The notes: generated by a model not told the origin, from the letters alone. Shown: positions 1 through 5,921, counted from the first letter of the stretch. The stretch is 9,641 bases of DNA from Candidatus Pacearchaeota archaeon CG10_big_fil_rev_8_21_14_0_10_32_14 (GCA_002763085.1 PFCY01000064.1:1-9641); one strand, 5' to 3'. Program-made: numbers and translations.

Positions 1-25
1 ATTAGAAATGAACTAATTTTCGGTT

Positions 26-53
26 GTAAACCATGTTAAGTTAGAGGGTTTAC
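26..53. repeat. Short inverted repeat near window edge
   Basis: GTAAACC at 26-32 is matched by GGTTTAC at 47-53, giving a 7-bp stem with a 14-nt loop. ATTAG at 1-5 and CTAAT at 13-17 form another small stem. No ORF worth calling is seen in bases 1-299. These could be the tail of a feature outside the window or chance pairing in AT-rich DNA. Confidence 0.3.
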
Positions 54-114
54 TTTACATTTTTTGAATTTTACTTTTCATTTTCCAAATTCTAAATTCC
101 AAAAATACATTTCA

Positions 115-196
115 TCATGAACCCCTCATTAAGAAGTCAGTACATTCTCATCGTTCGTTCGTCAGAGAAGAAATCCAAGCAAGGCCGGATTTCTTC
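115..196 (+). repeat. Element A: hairpin-bearing element, related to element B
   Basis: It starts with TCATGAAC (115-122), continues with TTCTCA at 145-150 and TCGTC at 159-163, and ends in a perfect 10-bp hairpin. The stem is GAAGAAATCC (167-176) with GGATTTCTTC (187-196) round a 10-nt loop. The same order of words at nearly the same spacing, followed by another hairpin with a 10-nt loop, recurs at 1433-1508. The two copies are in the same orientation on either side of the nucleotidyltransferase module. No tRNA or clean C/D-box architecture fits. It could be a small structured RNA, a mobile-cassette boundary or a protein-binding repeat. Strand is assigned arbitrarily from the alignment. Confidence 0.5.
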
Positions 197-270
197 ATCA
201 TTCATTTCTGAACGACTTTGTCTCGAAGCTATTGATGGTTTTGTATAGTACTTTTCCCGCGTCCAAAACA

Positions 271-278
271 TTTAAATA
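271..278 (+). promoter_or_regulatory. TATA box of nucleotidyltransferase gene
   Basis: TTTAAATA is centred about 26 nt before the ATG at 300, so transcription should start at or next to the start codon (leaderless mRNA). This agrees with the spacing seen at the other genes in the window and supports the start at 300. Confidence 0.65.
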
Positions 279-280
279 AA

Positions 281-300
281 GTATATACTTGTATATACTA
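281..300. promoter_or_regulatory. Tandem palindromic operator candidate
   Basis: Two direct copies of GTATATACT (281-289 and 291-299) lie back to back, ending at the start codon. AGTATATACT (280-289) is a perfect 10-bp palindrome. They sit where transcription would begin, between the TATA box and the ATG, so a bound protein would block initiation. The encoded protein begins with an AbrB-like segment, and such domains often bind their own promoters in toxin-antitoxin loci. Autoregulation is therefore a reasonable inference, not shown by the sequence. Confidence 0.5.
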
Positions 301-1103
301 TGAAAATAATAAAACAAGTTGTCGAAATTGGTAATGGGGCAGCAGTATATGTCCCCAAAGAATACAAAGGTAAAGAGGTGACGATCATTCTTCCAGATGG
401 TATTAAAGATGTAAGAAAAAGGATTATGGGGGGATTAATACAATTTATGCCCAATGTCATGGGTATTTATCTCTATGGAAGTTATGCGAGGGGTGAAGAA
501 ACTAAGAGTTCAGACATTGATATTCTCATTATAGTGGAGGAAAAAGATGAAAAAATAAAAAAAGTTATGGAAGAGGAATATTCTTTAGATGTTCGTATTG
601 TAACTCTCAATTCATTAAAGAAATCGTTGACGACTCTTCCCCTTTTAATATTGCCCGTCCTTAAAGAATCAAAAGTCTGGCTCAATCCTCTCCTCCTTGA
701 AGAATTAAAAAAGCACAAAGTGGATTTTAATAAATTTAAATGGAATTTTGATGAAATAAAAAGAACGATTAAGATCATAGAGGGCTTCATAAATTTAGAT
801 GATGAAATGAGCTCATCTCATATTTACTCATTGATGATGAGGGTAAGACTGTGTTATATCATAGAATGTTTATTAAAAGAAAAAAATTTCAGCAATGCCG
901 GTGTTAAGAATTTATTAATAAAAAATGGATTTGAATCCCAAATTGTAGACAGATTTTTTAAGATATATAGGGGGGTAAGGGAAGAGAATGAATCTGACGA
1001 AAGGGTCACTAAAGAAGAGATAGTAAAATTATTATATTTTTTAAAGGGATATTCCCATATTCAAGAAAATGAATCGAAAAAAAAGAACAAAAAAAGGAAT
1101 TGA
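300..1103 (+). CDS. AbrB-like/nucleotidyltransferase fusion protein
   Basis: A 267-residue soluble protein in three parts. Residues 1-35 look like an AbrB/SpoVT swapped-hairpin DNA-binding segment (pattern IGNGAAVYVPKEYKGKEV). Residues about 38-125 are a Pol-beta-type nucleotidyltransferase: G60-S61, then D72 and D74 (SDIDILI), with D97 as the probable third metal ligand, so the catalytic set looks complete. Residues about 135-255 are all-helical, in the place where a HEPN-like partner is fused in related proteins, but no Rx4-6H RNase motif is visible. The C-terminus is Lys-rich. The start at 300 is fixed by a TATA box 26 nt upstream. The gene overlaps the next small ORF by 35 nt. The substrate is unknown: nucleotide transfer to RNA or to a partner protein is typical of MNT-like enzymes. 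The domain order suggests a self-regulated toxin-antitoxin-like enzyme, which is inference. Confidence 0.8.
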   Translation: MKIIKQVVEIGNGAAVYVPKEYKGKEVTIILPDGIKDVRKRIMGGLIQFMPNVMGIYLYGSYARGEETKSSDIDILIIVEEKDEKIKKVMEEEYSLDVRIVTLNSLKKSLTTLPLLILPVLKESKVWLNPLLLEELKKHKVDFNKFKWNFDEIKRTIKIIEGFINLDDEMSSSHIYSLMMRVRLCYIIECLLKEKNFSNAGVKNLLIKNGFESQIVDRFFKIYRGVREENESDERVTKEEIVKLLYFLKGYSHIQENESKKKNKKRN

Positions 1104-1248
1104 ATCAATAGAAAAAGAGCTTGAAATTCATCGCAAGAAACTCAAGAATGCTATCGATGGAGGGAATGAAGAGTTAACAGGGTACTACATTAAAGACATT
1201 GAAAGGCTTGATAAACAATTAGAAAAAAAGAAAGATATCCTTGATTGA
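1069..1248 (+). CDS. Small charged helical protein overlapping the nucleotidyltransferase gene
   Basis: ATG at 1069 to TGA at 1246-1248 encodes 59 residues, rich in Lys and Glu, beginning MNRKKRTKKGIESIEKELE and ending LDKQLEKKKDILD. It reads as a basic N-terminal tail followed by two amphipathic helices, likely a helical hairpin or coiled coil, broken near the AIDGGNEE segment. It lies in the +1 frame relative to the upstream gene and overlaps it by 35 nt, so translation is probably coupled. No convincing Shine-Dalgarno is seen. Codon content is sensible and the ORF runs well past the overlap, which argues that it is real. A T-tract follows immediately. Function not recognised; by position it is the natural partner of the nucleotidyltransferase. 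Confidence 0.65.
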   Translation: MNRKKRTKKGIESIEKELEIHRKKLKNAIDGGNEELTGYYIKDIERLDKQLEKKKDILD

Positions 1249-1251
1249 TCC

Positions 1252-1256
1252 TTTTT
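1252..1256 (+). terminator. T-tract terminator after the small ORF
   Basis: TTTTT begins four nucleotides after the stop codon at 1248. Archaeal termination commonly uses such T-runs without a hairpin. Weak but well placed. Confidence 0.4.
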
Positions 1257-1432
1257 ATCAATTACGTAAGAACATAGCTTTCTTATGAAAACTTGTCATT
1301 ACTCTCGACGAATTTTGAATTTACTTATTACCTCGGTCAAATTAGTTCTCAAATGTTTATTTCTGTTACTTTTTTCATTTTCTGAATTCATTTCTTCATT
1401 GAAATAAATTTTTATGCTCAATAACCCCTTGA

Positions 1433-1512
1433 TCATGAACTGCTCTTAAAAAATCGTTACCTTCTCACCGTTTCGTCCACAGAGCAAATCATGAAGAATG
1501 CTGATTTGTGAG
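1433..1512 (+). repeat. Element B: hairpin-bearing element, related to element A
   Basis: TCATGAAC (1433-1440), TTCTCA (1462-1467), CGTT (1469-1472), TCGTC (1473-1477) and AGAG (1481-1484) follow in the same order and near-identical spacing as in element A. Then comes the hairpin CAAATCA (1485-1491)/TGATTTG (1502-1508), with a 10-nt loop as in A. The stem bases differ from A at several positions but remain paired. CTCAC (1464-1468) can also pair with GTGAG (1508-1512), so an outer stem is possible. Hand alignment gives roughly 70 percent identity to A over about 60 nt with small gaps. Confidence 0.5.
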
Positions 1513-1521
1513 TCAGTATAG

Positions 1522-1558
1522 CAAATAACATAAATTTTCGGAAAAATTTTGTTATTTG
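1522..1558. other. Strong hairpin, 16 bp with one bulge
   Basis: The arm at 1522-1538 pairs with 1543-1558 over 16 bp, broken by a single bulged T at 1531, round a CGGA loop (1539-1542). It is too long to expect by chance. No T-tract follows, so it is not an obvious terminator, and it lies about 160 nt upstream of the GTPase promoter. Confidence 0.6.
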
Positions 1559-1565
1559 TCTATTT

Positions 1566-1610
1566 TAGGAAATAACTTCGCAAATATACTGAAATTAAAG
1601 TTATTTCCTA
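1566..1610. repeat. Perfect 13-bp inverted repeat
   Basis: TAGGAAATAACTT (1566-1578) is matched exactly by AAGTTATTTCCTA (1598-1610) across a 19-nt spacer. The arms share the core AAATAAC/GTTATTT with the adjacent hairpin at 1522-1558, so the core appears four times in alternating orientation within 90 nt. This could be a paired protein-binding site, remnant terminal repeats of a mobile element, or part of a structured RNA. Confidence 0.6.
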
Positions 1611-1691
1611 TTAATCTCTCTATCAAATTTGAATTTACTTTAAATTTAATCGCTAATTTTTCTTGCGAAGCAATAATTCCGTTCCACAAAT

Positions 1692-1699
1692 CTTTTATA
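1692..1699 (+). promoter_or_regulatory. TATA box of the TGS GTPase gene
   Basis: CTTTTATA is centred about 25 nt before ATG 1721. This spacing implies a leaderless transcript and supports 1721, rather than the upstream TTG at 1556, as the start. Confidence 0.65.
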
Positions 1700-1720
1700 A
1701 TCTTCAAAGTTAATAAAATC

Positions 1721-2638
1721 ATGGCCAGTACAAATCAATCCCCTTTTTATCAGCAAGCTGAAGTGAAATATCTTAACGCGCAGACAGATCAAGATCGTTT
1801 AAAATATCTCGAAGAGATGATTAAAGAATGTCCAAAACATAAATCGGCGGAAAAGATGCTCGCTAATCTAAAGATACGTCGAAAAAAACTTCTCGAAAAA
1901 CTCGAAAGATCCGCAAAAACTAAAAAGGGATCTTCATCAAAAAATGCTATAAAGAAACACGACTTGCAAGGGGTATTAGTCGGAAAAGCAAATTCCGGAA
2001 AATCATCTCTCCTAAAAGATTTGACAAACACAAATCCATTCGTATCTGAATTTCCGTTTTCAACGAGAAATTCTCAGCAAGGAATGCTGAATTATGGGGG
2101 TGTCCTTATTCAACTAGTAGAATCTCCCTCGATAGATTCGGATTATTTTGATAAAGGAGTTGTTAATACAGCAGACACAATATTATTAACTATAACAAAA
2201 ATTGATGACATCCAGGAAATAGAATCAAAGATAAACAATCCGACTGCTAAAAGGATAATACTATTCAATAAATCAGATCTACTTAACGAAAATGATAAAA
2301 GAAAAATCGCTTCTTATCTTCAGAGTAAAAAGTACAATTTTATTTTAGTCTCTTCGGAGTCCCAAGAGGGTTATGATGAATTAAAAAAGAAATTGTTTTC
2401 TTCATTTGGAAAAATAAGGATTTTTACAAAAGAGCCAGGCAAACTAAAGAGCAATAAACCTATTATACTCTCTCCAGAATCTACTGTGCATACCGTCGCT
2501 GAAAAGATTCTCCACGGCTTTTCAAAACAAGTGAGCGAAACGAGAATTTGGGGTCCTTCATCAAAATTCGGCGGCCAAAAAGTAGGAATGAATCATGTTT
2601 TGAAAGATTTGGACATTGTCGAGTTTAAGACGAGATGA
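1721..2638 (+). CDS. Obg/DRG-like GTPase with C-terminal TGS domain
   Basis: 305 residues from ATG 1721. Residues 1-80 form a helical, Lys-rich N-terminal arm with repeat-like EEMIKECPKHKSAEKMLANL spacing, a likely ribosome- or RNA-contacting region. The G domain follows: P-loop GKANSGKSS (88-96), switch I around FPFSTR (111-116), G4 NKSD (183-186) and G5-like SSES (211-214). Residues about 233-303 are a TGS domain ending LKDLDIVEFKTR. The G3 motif is degenerate: ESPS at 134-137 where DxxG is expected. Archaeal relatives are predicted ribosome-associated GTPases related to DRG/Obg. The TATA position and the domain boundary both favour this start over a TTG 165 nt upstream. It is monocistronic and converges on the membrane protein gene at 2684-3499. 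Exact cellular role unknown. Confidence 0.85.
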   Translation: MASTNQSPFYQQAEVKYLNAQTDQDRLKYLEEMIKECPKHKSAEKMLANLKIRRKKLLEKLERSAKTKKGSSSKNAIKKHDLQGVLVGKANSGKSSLLKDLTNTNPFVSEFPFSTRNSQQGMLNYGGVLIQLVESPSIDSDYFDKGVVNTADTILLTITKIDDIQEIESKINNPTAKRIILFNKSDLLNENDKRKIASYLQSKKYNFILVSSESQEGYDELKKKLFSSFGKIRIFTKEPGKLKSNKPIILSPESTVHTVAEKILHGFSKQVSETRIWGPSSKFGGQKVGMNHVLKDLDIVEFKTR

Positions 2639-2654
2639 AAGCTAATTTCAGTGG

Positions 2655-2672
2655 TTTTTCTACTTCAAAAAA
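2655..2672. terminator. Back-to-back T-tracts between convergent genes
   Basis: TTTTT at 2655-2659 terminates the plus-strand GTPase gene. AAAAAA at 2667-2672, read as T6 on the minus strand, lies just past the end of the opposing membrane protein gene. Together they form a compact two-way termination zone without a strong hairpin. Confidence 0.45.
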
Positions 2673-2683
2673 GATTCATAATC

Positions 2684-3499
2684 TCATCTAAACTTTATAT
2701 CTGTGAATAAATAAAGTAAATCAAAAGTGGTTTTTAACGTTATAAGAAGAAGCAAATTTGATAGTCCACTATGAAAAAAACTTGATATTCCGATAATCAT
2801 GATAAGAGAATATAAGCTTAGATTTATTTTGTCATTAAAAGAATATTTTTTATTTTTTATTTGCAAGAATATTGCAGTTCCAAAGACGAATAACAGACTA
2901 AACTTAAAAGAATAAGAGATGAGTGGATTTAATTTAACATATTCATCAAATATCAACATAAAAAGAGGCAATGCGATGATAAAGGATAGAATTAAAATCT
3001 TTTCATTGCAATCTGAGACGATTTTTTCAGCAGGATTATTTTCAAATTCTTTTTCATTGAAAAAGGAGTAAATAAAATTAAAGAGATATGAAAAGAGAAT
3101 GATAATGGATGCAATAATTATTACTTTAAGATTAAAAATAAATAAATAGTTGAGTAAGACGAGAATAATAACTGGGATGAAGATTAAAACCTGCGAAAAG
3201 ATAAAAAGTTTAAAAGTTTCCATCTCGAGAGGATATTTTTTATATGACCTTTTGGAAGATTTCTCGGAAGAAGAAATTTTTTTATTAAATTTTATTTCAT
3301 AGAACCCACTCTCATCTTTTGAGGCAATAGATATTTTTAATAGTGCAAAAAAGAAAACAAGAATAATCTCAATCCATAATACGAGTAAATAACTTTCAAA
3401 ATAACCATTATAATACAACATATCAAACAAAATCAATAAGTTAGTGACAACTACAACAAAAAATCCGGGAGTAATAACCGATTTTCTGTCTCTTTTCAT
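2684..3499 (-). CDS. Eight-helix membrane protein, DUF6498-like
   Basis: 271 residues with about eight hydrophobic segments: 11-30, 36-56, 96-118, 124-147, 167-184, 196-213, 226-242 and 247-266. A Lys/Ser-rich loop at 60-95 is probably cytoplasmic. The layout recalls the DUF6498 family: N20 in the first helix, W42-I-E44 early in the second followed by a phenylalanine-rich stretch and LLKI, and a final helix with LKTTFDLLYL where the family has a conserved Lys and Asp (K256, D260). That assignment is from memory of the pattern and is tentative; function in that family is unknown. The gene is monocistronic with a leaderless-type promoter. It diverges from the phosphate operon and converges with the GTPase gene. 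Confidence 0.75.
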   Translation of the reverse strand: MKRDRKSVITPGFFVVVVTNLLILFDMLYYNGYFESYLLVLWIEIILVFFFALLKISIASKDESGFYEIKFNKKISSSEKSSKRSYKKYPLEMETFKLFIFSQVLIFIPVIILVLLNYLFIFNLKVIIIASIIILFSYLFNFIYSFFNEKEFENNPAEKIVSDCNEKILILSFIIALPLFMLIFDEYVKLNPLISYSFKFSLLFVFGTAIFLQIKNKKYSFNDKINLSLYSLIMIIGISSFFHSGLSNLLLLITLKTTFDLLYLFTDIKFR

Positions 3500-3520
3500 A
3501 TATTTAAAACTAAAAAGAGA

Positions 3521-3530
3521 TTTATATATT
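3521..3530 (-). promoter_or_regulatory. TATA box of the DUF6498-like gene
   Basis: Minus-strand AATATATAAA is centred about 27 nt upstream of the ATG at 3499. It supports that start and a leaderless transcript. Confidence 0.65.
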
Positions 3531-3612
3531 TACTGAATTATTATGAAAGAATTCCTTACAAAAAAATCCAAACAATTCCCCCTATTTAATCATTTATCTT
3601 ATCAAATATATT

Positions 3613-3622
3613 CAAATATTTG
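3613..3622. promoter_or_regulatory. Palindrome upstream of the phosphate operon promoter
   Basis: CAAATATTTG is a perfect 10-bp palindrome, preceded by a further half-site CAAATATA at 3603-3610, just upstream of the TATA box at about 3630-3638. This is where archaeal activators or TFB-recruiting regulators bind. A phosphate-responsive operator is plausible, but AT-rich palindromes are common. Confidence 0.35.
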
Positions 3623-3629
3623 CGAAAAG

Positions 3630-3638
3630 ATTTATAAT
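3630..3638 (+). promoter_or_regulatory. TATA box of the DUF47-PiT operon
   Basis: ATTTATAAT is centred about 27 nt before ATG 3661. An alternative ATG at 3642 is out of frame with the DUF47 gene, so 3661 is the start and the mRNA is probably leaderless. Confidence 0.65.
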
Positions 3639-3660
3639 CCTATGAAGAGGTTTAGATTGA

Positions 3661-4299
3661 ATGGGAATTTTTGATATACTTCTTCCGAGAGAAGATAAAT
3701 TTTTTGATTATATGATAAAACAGGCAAATATTCTTTATGATACTTCAAGACTTTTTAGTGAATTCATCCATAACCTAAGTAAAATCAGCGAAGAAGAATC
3801 CAGACAGTTTGCAGTGAGGATAAAGGAGTTAGAAATCAAAGGGGATGAAATAGAACATTTCATAATCAATCAACTCGACAAGACATTCATAACTCCGTTG
3901 GACAGAGAAGACATCCATTCAATTGTTATAAATATTGACAAAGCAATAGATATTATAAATAGCACTTCCCAGAAACTTTATATCTACAGGATAAAAAAAA
4001 CTCCGGATAATATCCTAGAGTTTTCAAACATTATTGTTGATGCATCAATCGAAGTAAAAAAGCTCATATTTAATCTCAAAAGTAAAAAAGAACTCAAATC
4101 AGTTTTAAGAAAAATTCATGAGATAGAAAATAAAGCAGACAATCTTTTTTATAATTCTACTGCAAGTTTGTTCAGATCAAAAACAAATACTATCAATATA
4201 ATAAAATTTAAAGAGATATATGGGCAACTAGAGGAGGTTGTGGATTCCATGGATTATATTGGAAAGATTGTCAGAGGGATCTTAGTTAAACAAGGATAA
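3661..4299 (+). CDS. DUF47 family PhoU-like phosphate transport regulator
   Basis: 212 residues, the normal length of DUF47 proteins, starting MGIFDILLPREDKFFDYMIKQ as is common in the family. It is all-alpha with two PhoU-type repeats. The first carries E58-xxx-D62 and TPLDREDIHSI (78-88). The second carries E156-xxx-D160 (EIENKAD) and a KEIYGQLEEVVDSMD stretch (184-198). These acidic motifs bind metal clusters in PhoU relatives. DUF47 proteins are typically encoded next to PiT phosphate transporters and are thought to modulate them. Here the PiT gene begins one nucleotide after the stop codon, so the two are surely co-transcribed. The start is set by the promoter 27 nt upstream. Cytoplasmic. 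No oddities seen. Confidence 0.9.
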   Translation: MGIFDILLPREDKFFDYMIKQANILYDTSRLFSEFIHNLSKISEEESRQFAVRIKELEIKGDEIEHFIINQLDKTFITPLDREDIHSIVINIDKAIDIINSTSQKLYIYRIKKTPDNILEFSNIIVDASIEVKKLIFNLKSKKELKSVLRKIHEIENKADNLFYNSTASLFRSKTNTINIIKFKEIYGQLEEVVDSMDYIGKIVRGILVKQG

Positions 4300-4300
4300 G

Positions 4301-5299
4301 ATGGTTGTTTCATTAACTCTTGTTATTATAATCATCGGGCTAGCTTTAATATTTGATTTTCTTAACGGGTTTCATGATTCAGCTAACGCAATTTCAACAA
4401 TCGTTGTAACTAAAGCATTGACTCCGCTTCAGGCAGTTCTATTAGCTGGATTCGCAAACTTTATTGGTTATTTCATTTTTGGTTTTGCCGTCGCTGCAAC
4501 TGTGGGTAAGGGAATCGTTGATTCGAGTTATGTCACCTTGTCAATTATTTTAGCAGCTCTAATCGGAGCGATAATATGGAACTTGATTACTTGGGGGCTT
4601 GGTCTTCCAACATCCAGCAGTCATGCATTGATCGGAGGATTGATTGGAAGTTCTATCGCCGCTTTCGGTTTAAAATCACTCGTCTTCGCAGGAATTGCCA
4701 AAGTAGTTTTATTTATTTTATTAGCGCCATTAATTGGGATGTTTGGGGCGATGATATTCACAGTTATAGTCCTCCATCTTTCAAAAAATTCAAATCCGTT
4801 TAAAGCACAGAAGTTTTTCAAAAAACTTCAATTAATTTCCGCAACCTTTTACAGCATCGGCCACGGGACTAACGACGCTCAGAAAACGATGGGAATAATA
4901 ACTTTAACATTATTTACAGCAGGATTGATTTCAACTTTTAAAGTGACCAGCACAATAGCATTAGCATCACATCTGGCAATAGCTCTTGGAACGACTTTTG
5001 GGGGATGGAGAATTGTGAAAACGATGGGAACTAAGATTACAAAGATCAGAGGGATGGAGGGTTTTTGCGCAGAATCTTCTTCCGCATTTGTACTTTTTGG
5101 CGCAACACATGCAGGAATTCCTGTCAGTACAACACATGTAATAACCGGTTCTATTATGGGTGTGGGGAGTATAGAAAATTCAAGAAAAGTAAAATGGATA
5201 GTCGCCAGAAAAATAATTTATGCCTGGATTTTAACAATCCCTATAACTGCATTATGTTCCGCCCTTACTTACTTCCTCATTTCTTTATTTATTGTATAA
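4301..5299 (+). CDS. PiT family inorganic phosphate permease
   Basis: 332 residues, a compact archaeal/bacterial PiT permease that imports phosphate, usually with a cation. The two inverted halves each show the family signature: NGFHDSANAI (22-31) and GHGTNDAQKTMG (187-198). Each is followed by a second hallmark, GLPTSSSHALIGG (101-113) and GIPVSTTHVITGS (272-284). Hydrophobic segments run throughout, with one longer charged cytoplasmic loop at about 160-178 between the halves. It follows the DUF47 gene with a 1-nt gap. An AAGGA at 4292-4296, just before the start, may act as ribosome binding site for this internal cistron. It converges on the small Cys-rich gene with only nine bases between stop codons. 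Complete, with intact motifs. Confidence 0.95.
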   Translation: MVVSLTLVIIIIGLALIFDFLNGFHDSANAISTIVVTKALTPLQAVLLAGFANFIGYFIFGFAVAATVGKGIVDSSYVTLSIILAALIGAIIWNLITWGLGLPTSSSHALIGGLIGSSIAAFGLKSLVFAGIAKVVLFILLAPLIGMFGAMIFTVIVLHLSKNSNPFKAQKFFKKLQLISATFYSIGHGTNDAQKTMGIITLTLFTAGLISTFKVTSTIALASHLAIALGTTFGGWRIVKTMGTKITKIRGMEGFCAESSSAFVLFGATHAGIPVSTTHVITGSIMGVGSIENSRKVKWIVARKIIYAWILTIPITALCSALTYFLISLFIV

Positions 5300-5302
5300 A
5301 AA
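5298..5302 (-). terminator. T-tract after the minus-strand operon
   Basis: AAAAA on the plus strand reads as T5 on the minus strand just beyond the stop of the small Cys-rich gene. It overlaps the PiT stop codon, so termination signals are extremely compact here. Weak evidence. Confidence 0.3.
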
Positions 5303-5308
5303 TCTCAA

Positions 5309-5680
5309 TTAATTTACTGAAGGAGGCAGATTTTGATCTGAAGAAAAACAAGCGAAAACTCCTTTTATTTTTCCATTTGCAAGAACTTCATCTGTCGCCG
5401 ATGCAACTAATACTTCTCCTTGACTGCAAACGGGAATGCAACCACACACTTCTAAAACATTTTCTTCGAGAAGAGCCCCTTGAGTAACAGGCATACAATT
5501 ATATTTACATTTAAGAATTTTTGAATTTTCAGAGAGATTATTTTGATTGGATAAATTGTTCTCGCGAGACGTATCATTAAAGAAATTCAATGTAAATACA
5601 AAATAGAAAATTAAAAATAATAAGATTATAAGGGTTATTACTAATATCCATTTCAAAACTTTCAGATTTTTCTTCTTCAT
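5309..5680 (-). CDS. Small membrane-anchored Cys-rich protein
   Basis: 123 residues, not recognised. Residues 1-10 are Lys-rich and 11-33 form one strongly hydrophobic helix, an N-in signal anchor. Residues 34-55 are an Asn/Ser-rich linker. The rest is a small exported domain with six cysteines (58, 62, 79, 81, 85, 111; CKYNC and CGCIPVC groups), enough for three disulfides or a metal site. The ATG overlaps the upstream gene's stop codon as ATGA (5677-5680), so translation is coupled to the DUF5654-like gene. It is the last gene of the TyrRS cluster. Its design resembles the larger exported Cys-rich protein at 8081-9301, without obvious homology. Confidence 0.75.
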   Translation of the reverse strand: MKKKNLKVLKWILVITLIILLFLIFYFVFTLNFFNDTSRENNLSNQNNLSENSKILKCKYNCMPVTQGALLEENVLEVCGCIPVCSQGEVLVASATDEVLANGKIKGVFACFSSDQNLPPSVN

Positions 5681-5904
5681 TTTAATATTTTACTGAACCC
5701 CCAAATTAATATCACTCCAAAAAAAGTTATTGTTAATGCAGAGATTGAAGTGATTTGTATCTTAGATGTCAACGGAGTAGTCTTTTCTACTAGATCAGTC
5801 ATGTAAATCATTATTGATTCTTGCCAAGCTACCGCAATTACAAAACCAACCGCAGCGGTTAATCCAATCCTCAAATGTTTTTTGAATTCCTTGCTGATTG
5901 CCAT
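5677..5904 (-). CDS. DUF5654-like small membrane protein
   Basis: 75 residues with two membrane helices, about 13-33 and 50-70. A short amphipathic KEFKKHLR start and a central polar hairpin (DLVEKTTPLTSKIQ) complete it. Length, the AVAWQES signature in helix one and the two-helix plan match DUF5654, an archaeal family of unknown function; this is recognition by pattern only. It starts 17 nt after the TyrRS stop codon, and its stop overlaps the next start by 4 nt, so it is part of the same operon. Only a weak AGAGA-type ribosome binding sequence precedes it. Confidence 0.75.
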   Translation of the reverse strand: MAISKEFKKHLRIGLTAAVGFVIAVAWQESIMIYMTDLVEKTTPLTSKIQITSISALTITFFGVILIWGFSKILK

Positions 5905-5921
5905 ATTCTCTTTTAAGATTA

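Larger units (their letters stand above)
1249..1720. other. 472-bp intergenic region with dense secondary structure
   Basis: No supportable ORF. A TTG-initiated extension of the downstream GTPase frame (from 1556) runs through a long inverted repeat and lacks family similarity, so it is not taken as coding. The first half (1257-1430) is plain AT-rich DNA. The second half holds element B (1433-1512), a 16-bp hairpin (1522-1558), a 13-bp inverted repeat (1566-1610) and the GTPase promoter (about 1692-1699). A weak TATA-like stretch, TTTTTATG at 1409-1416, would place a transcription start near 1438, at the beginning of element B, so a small RNA gene is possible. Confidence 0.6.

Noticed and set aside
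145..165. tRNA T-arm-like GTTCGTTCG sequence
   Set aside because: No acceptor, D or anticodon stems can be built around it; no tRNA gene found anywhere in the non-coding stretches.
137..201. Possible C/D box sRNA on the minus strand of element A (ATGATGA, CTGA, CGATGA, CTGA)
   Set aside because: The box words occur in the right order, but spacings of about 29, 8 and 7 nt do not fit archaeal guide geometry, a perfect hairpin fills the first guide space, and element B does not keep the boxes.
1..1512. CRISPR-like repeat array
   Set aside because: Only two diverged copies about 1.3 kb apart with genes between; no regular spacers.
1556..1720. N-terminal extension of the GTPase from a TTG codon
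   Set aside because: It would be read through the 13-bp inverted repeat, gives a hydrophobic stretch unlike the family's N-terminus, and starts upstream of the well-placed TATA box 25 nt before ATG 1721.
3543..3674. 43-codon ORF overlapping the start of the DUF47 gene
   Set aside because: It lies across the divergent promoter region, has no well-spaced promoter of its own and overlaps a confident gene; no recognisable protein features.
5065..5487. 140-residue plus-strand ORF spanning the end of PiT and the Cys-rich gene
   Set aside because: Out-of-frame shadow of two well supported genes, with no promoter and improbable composition.
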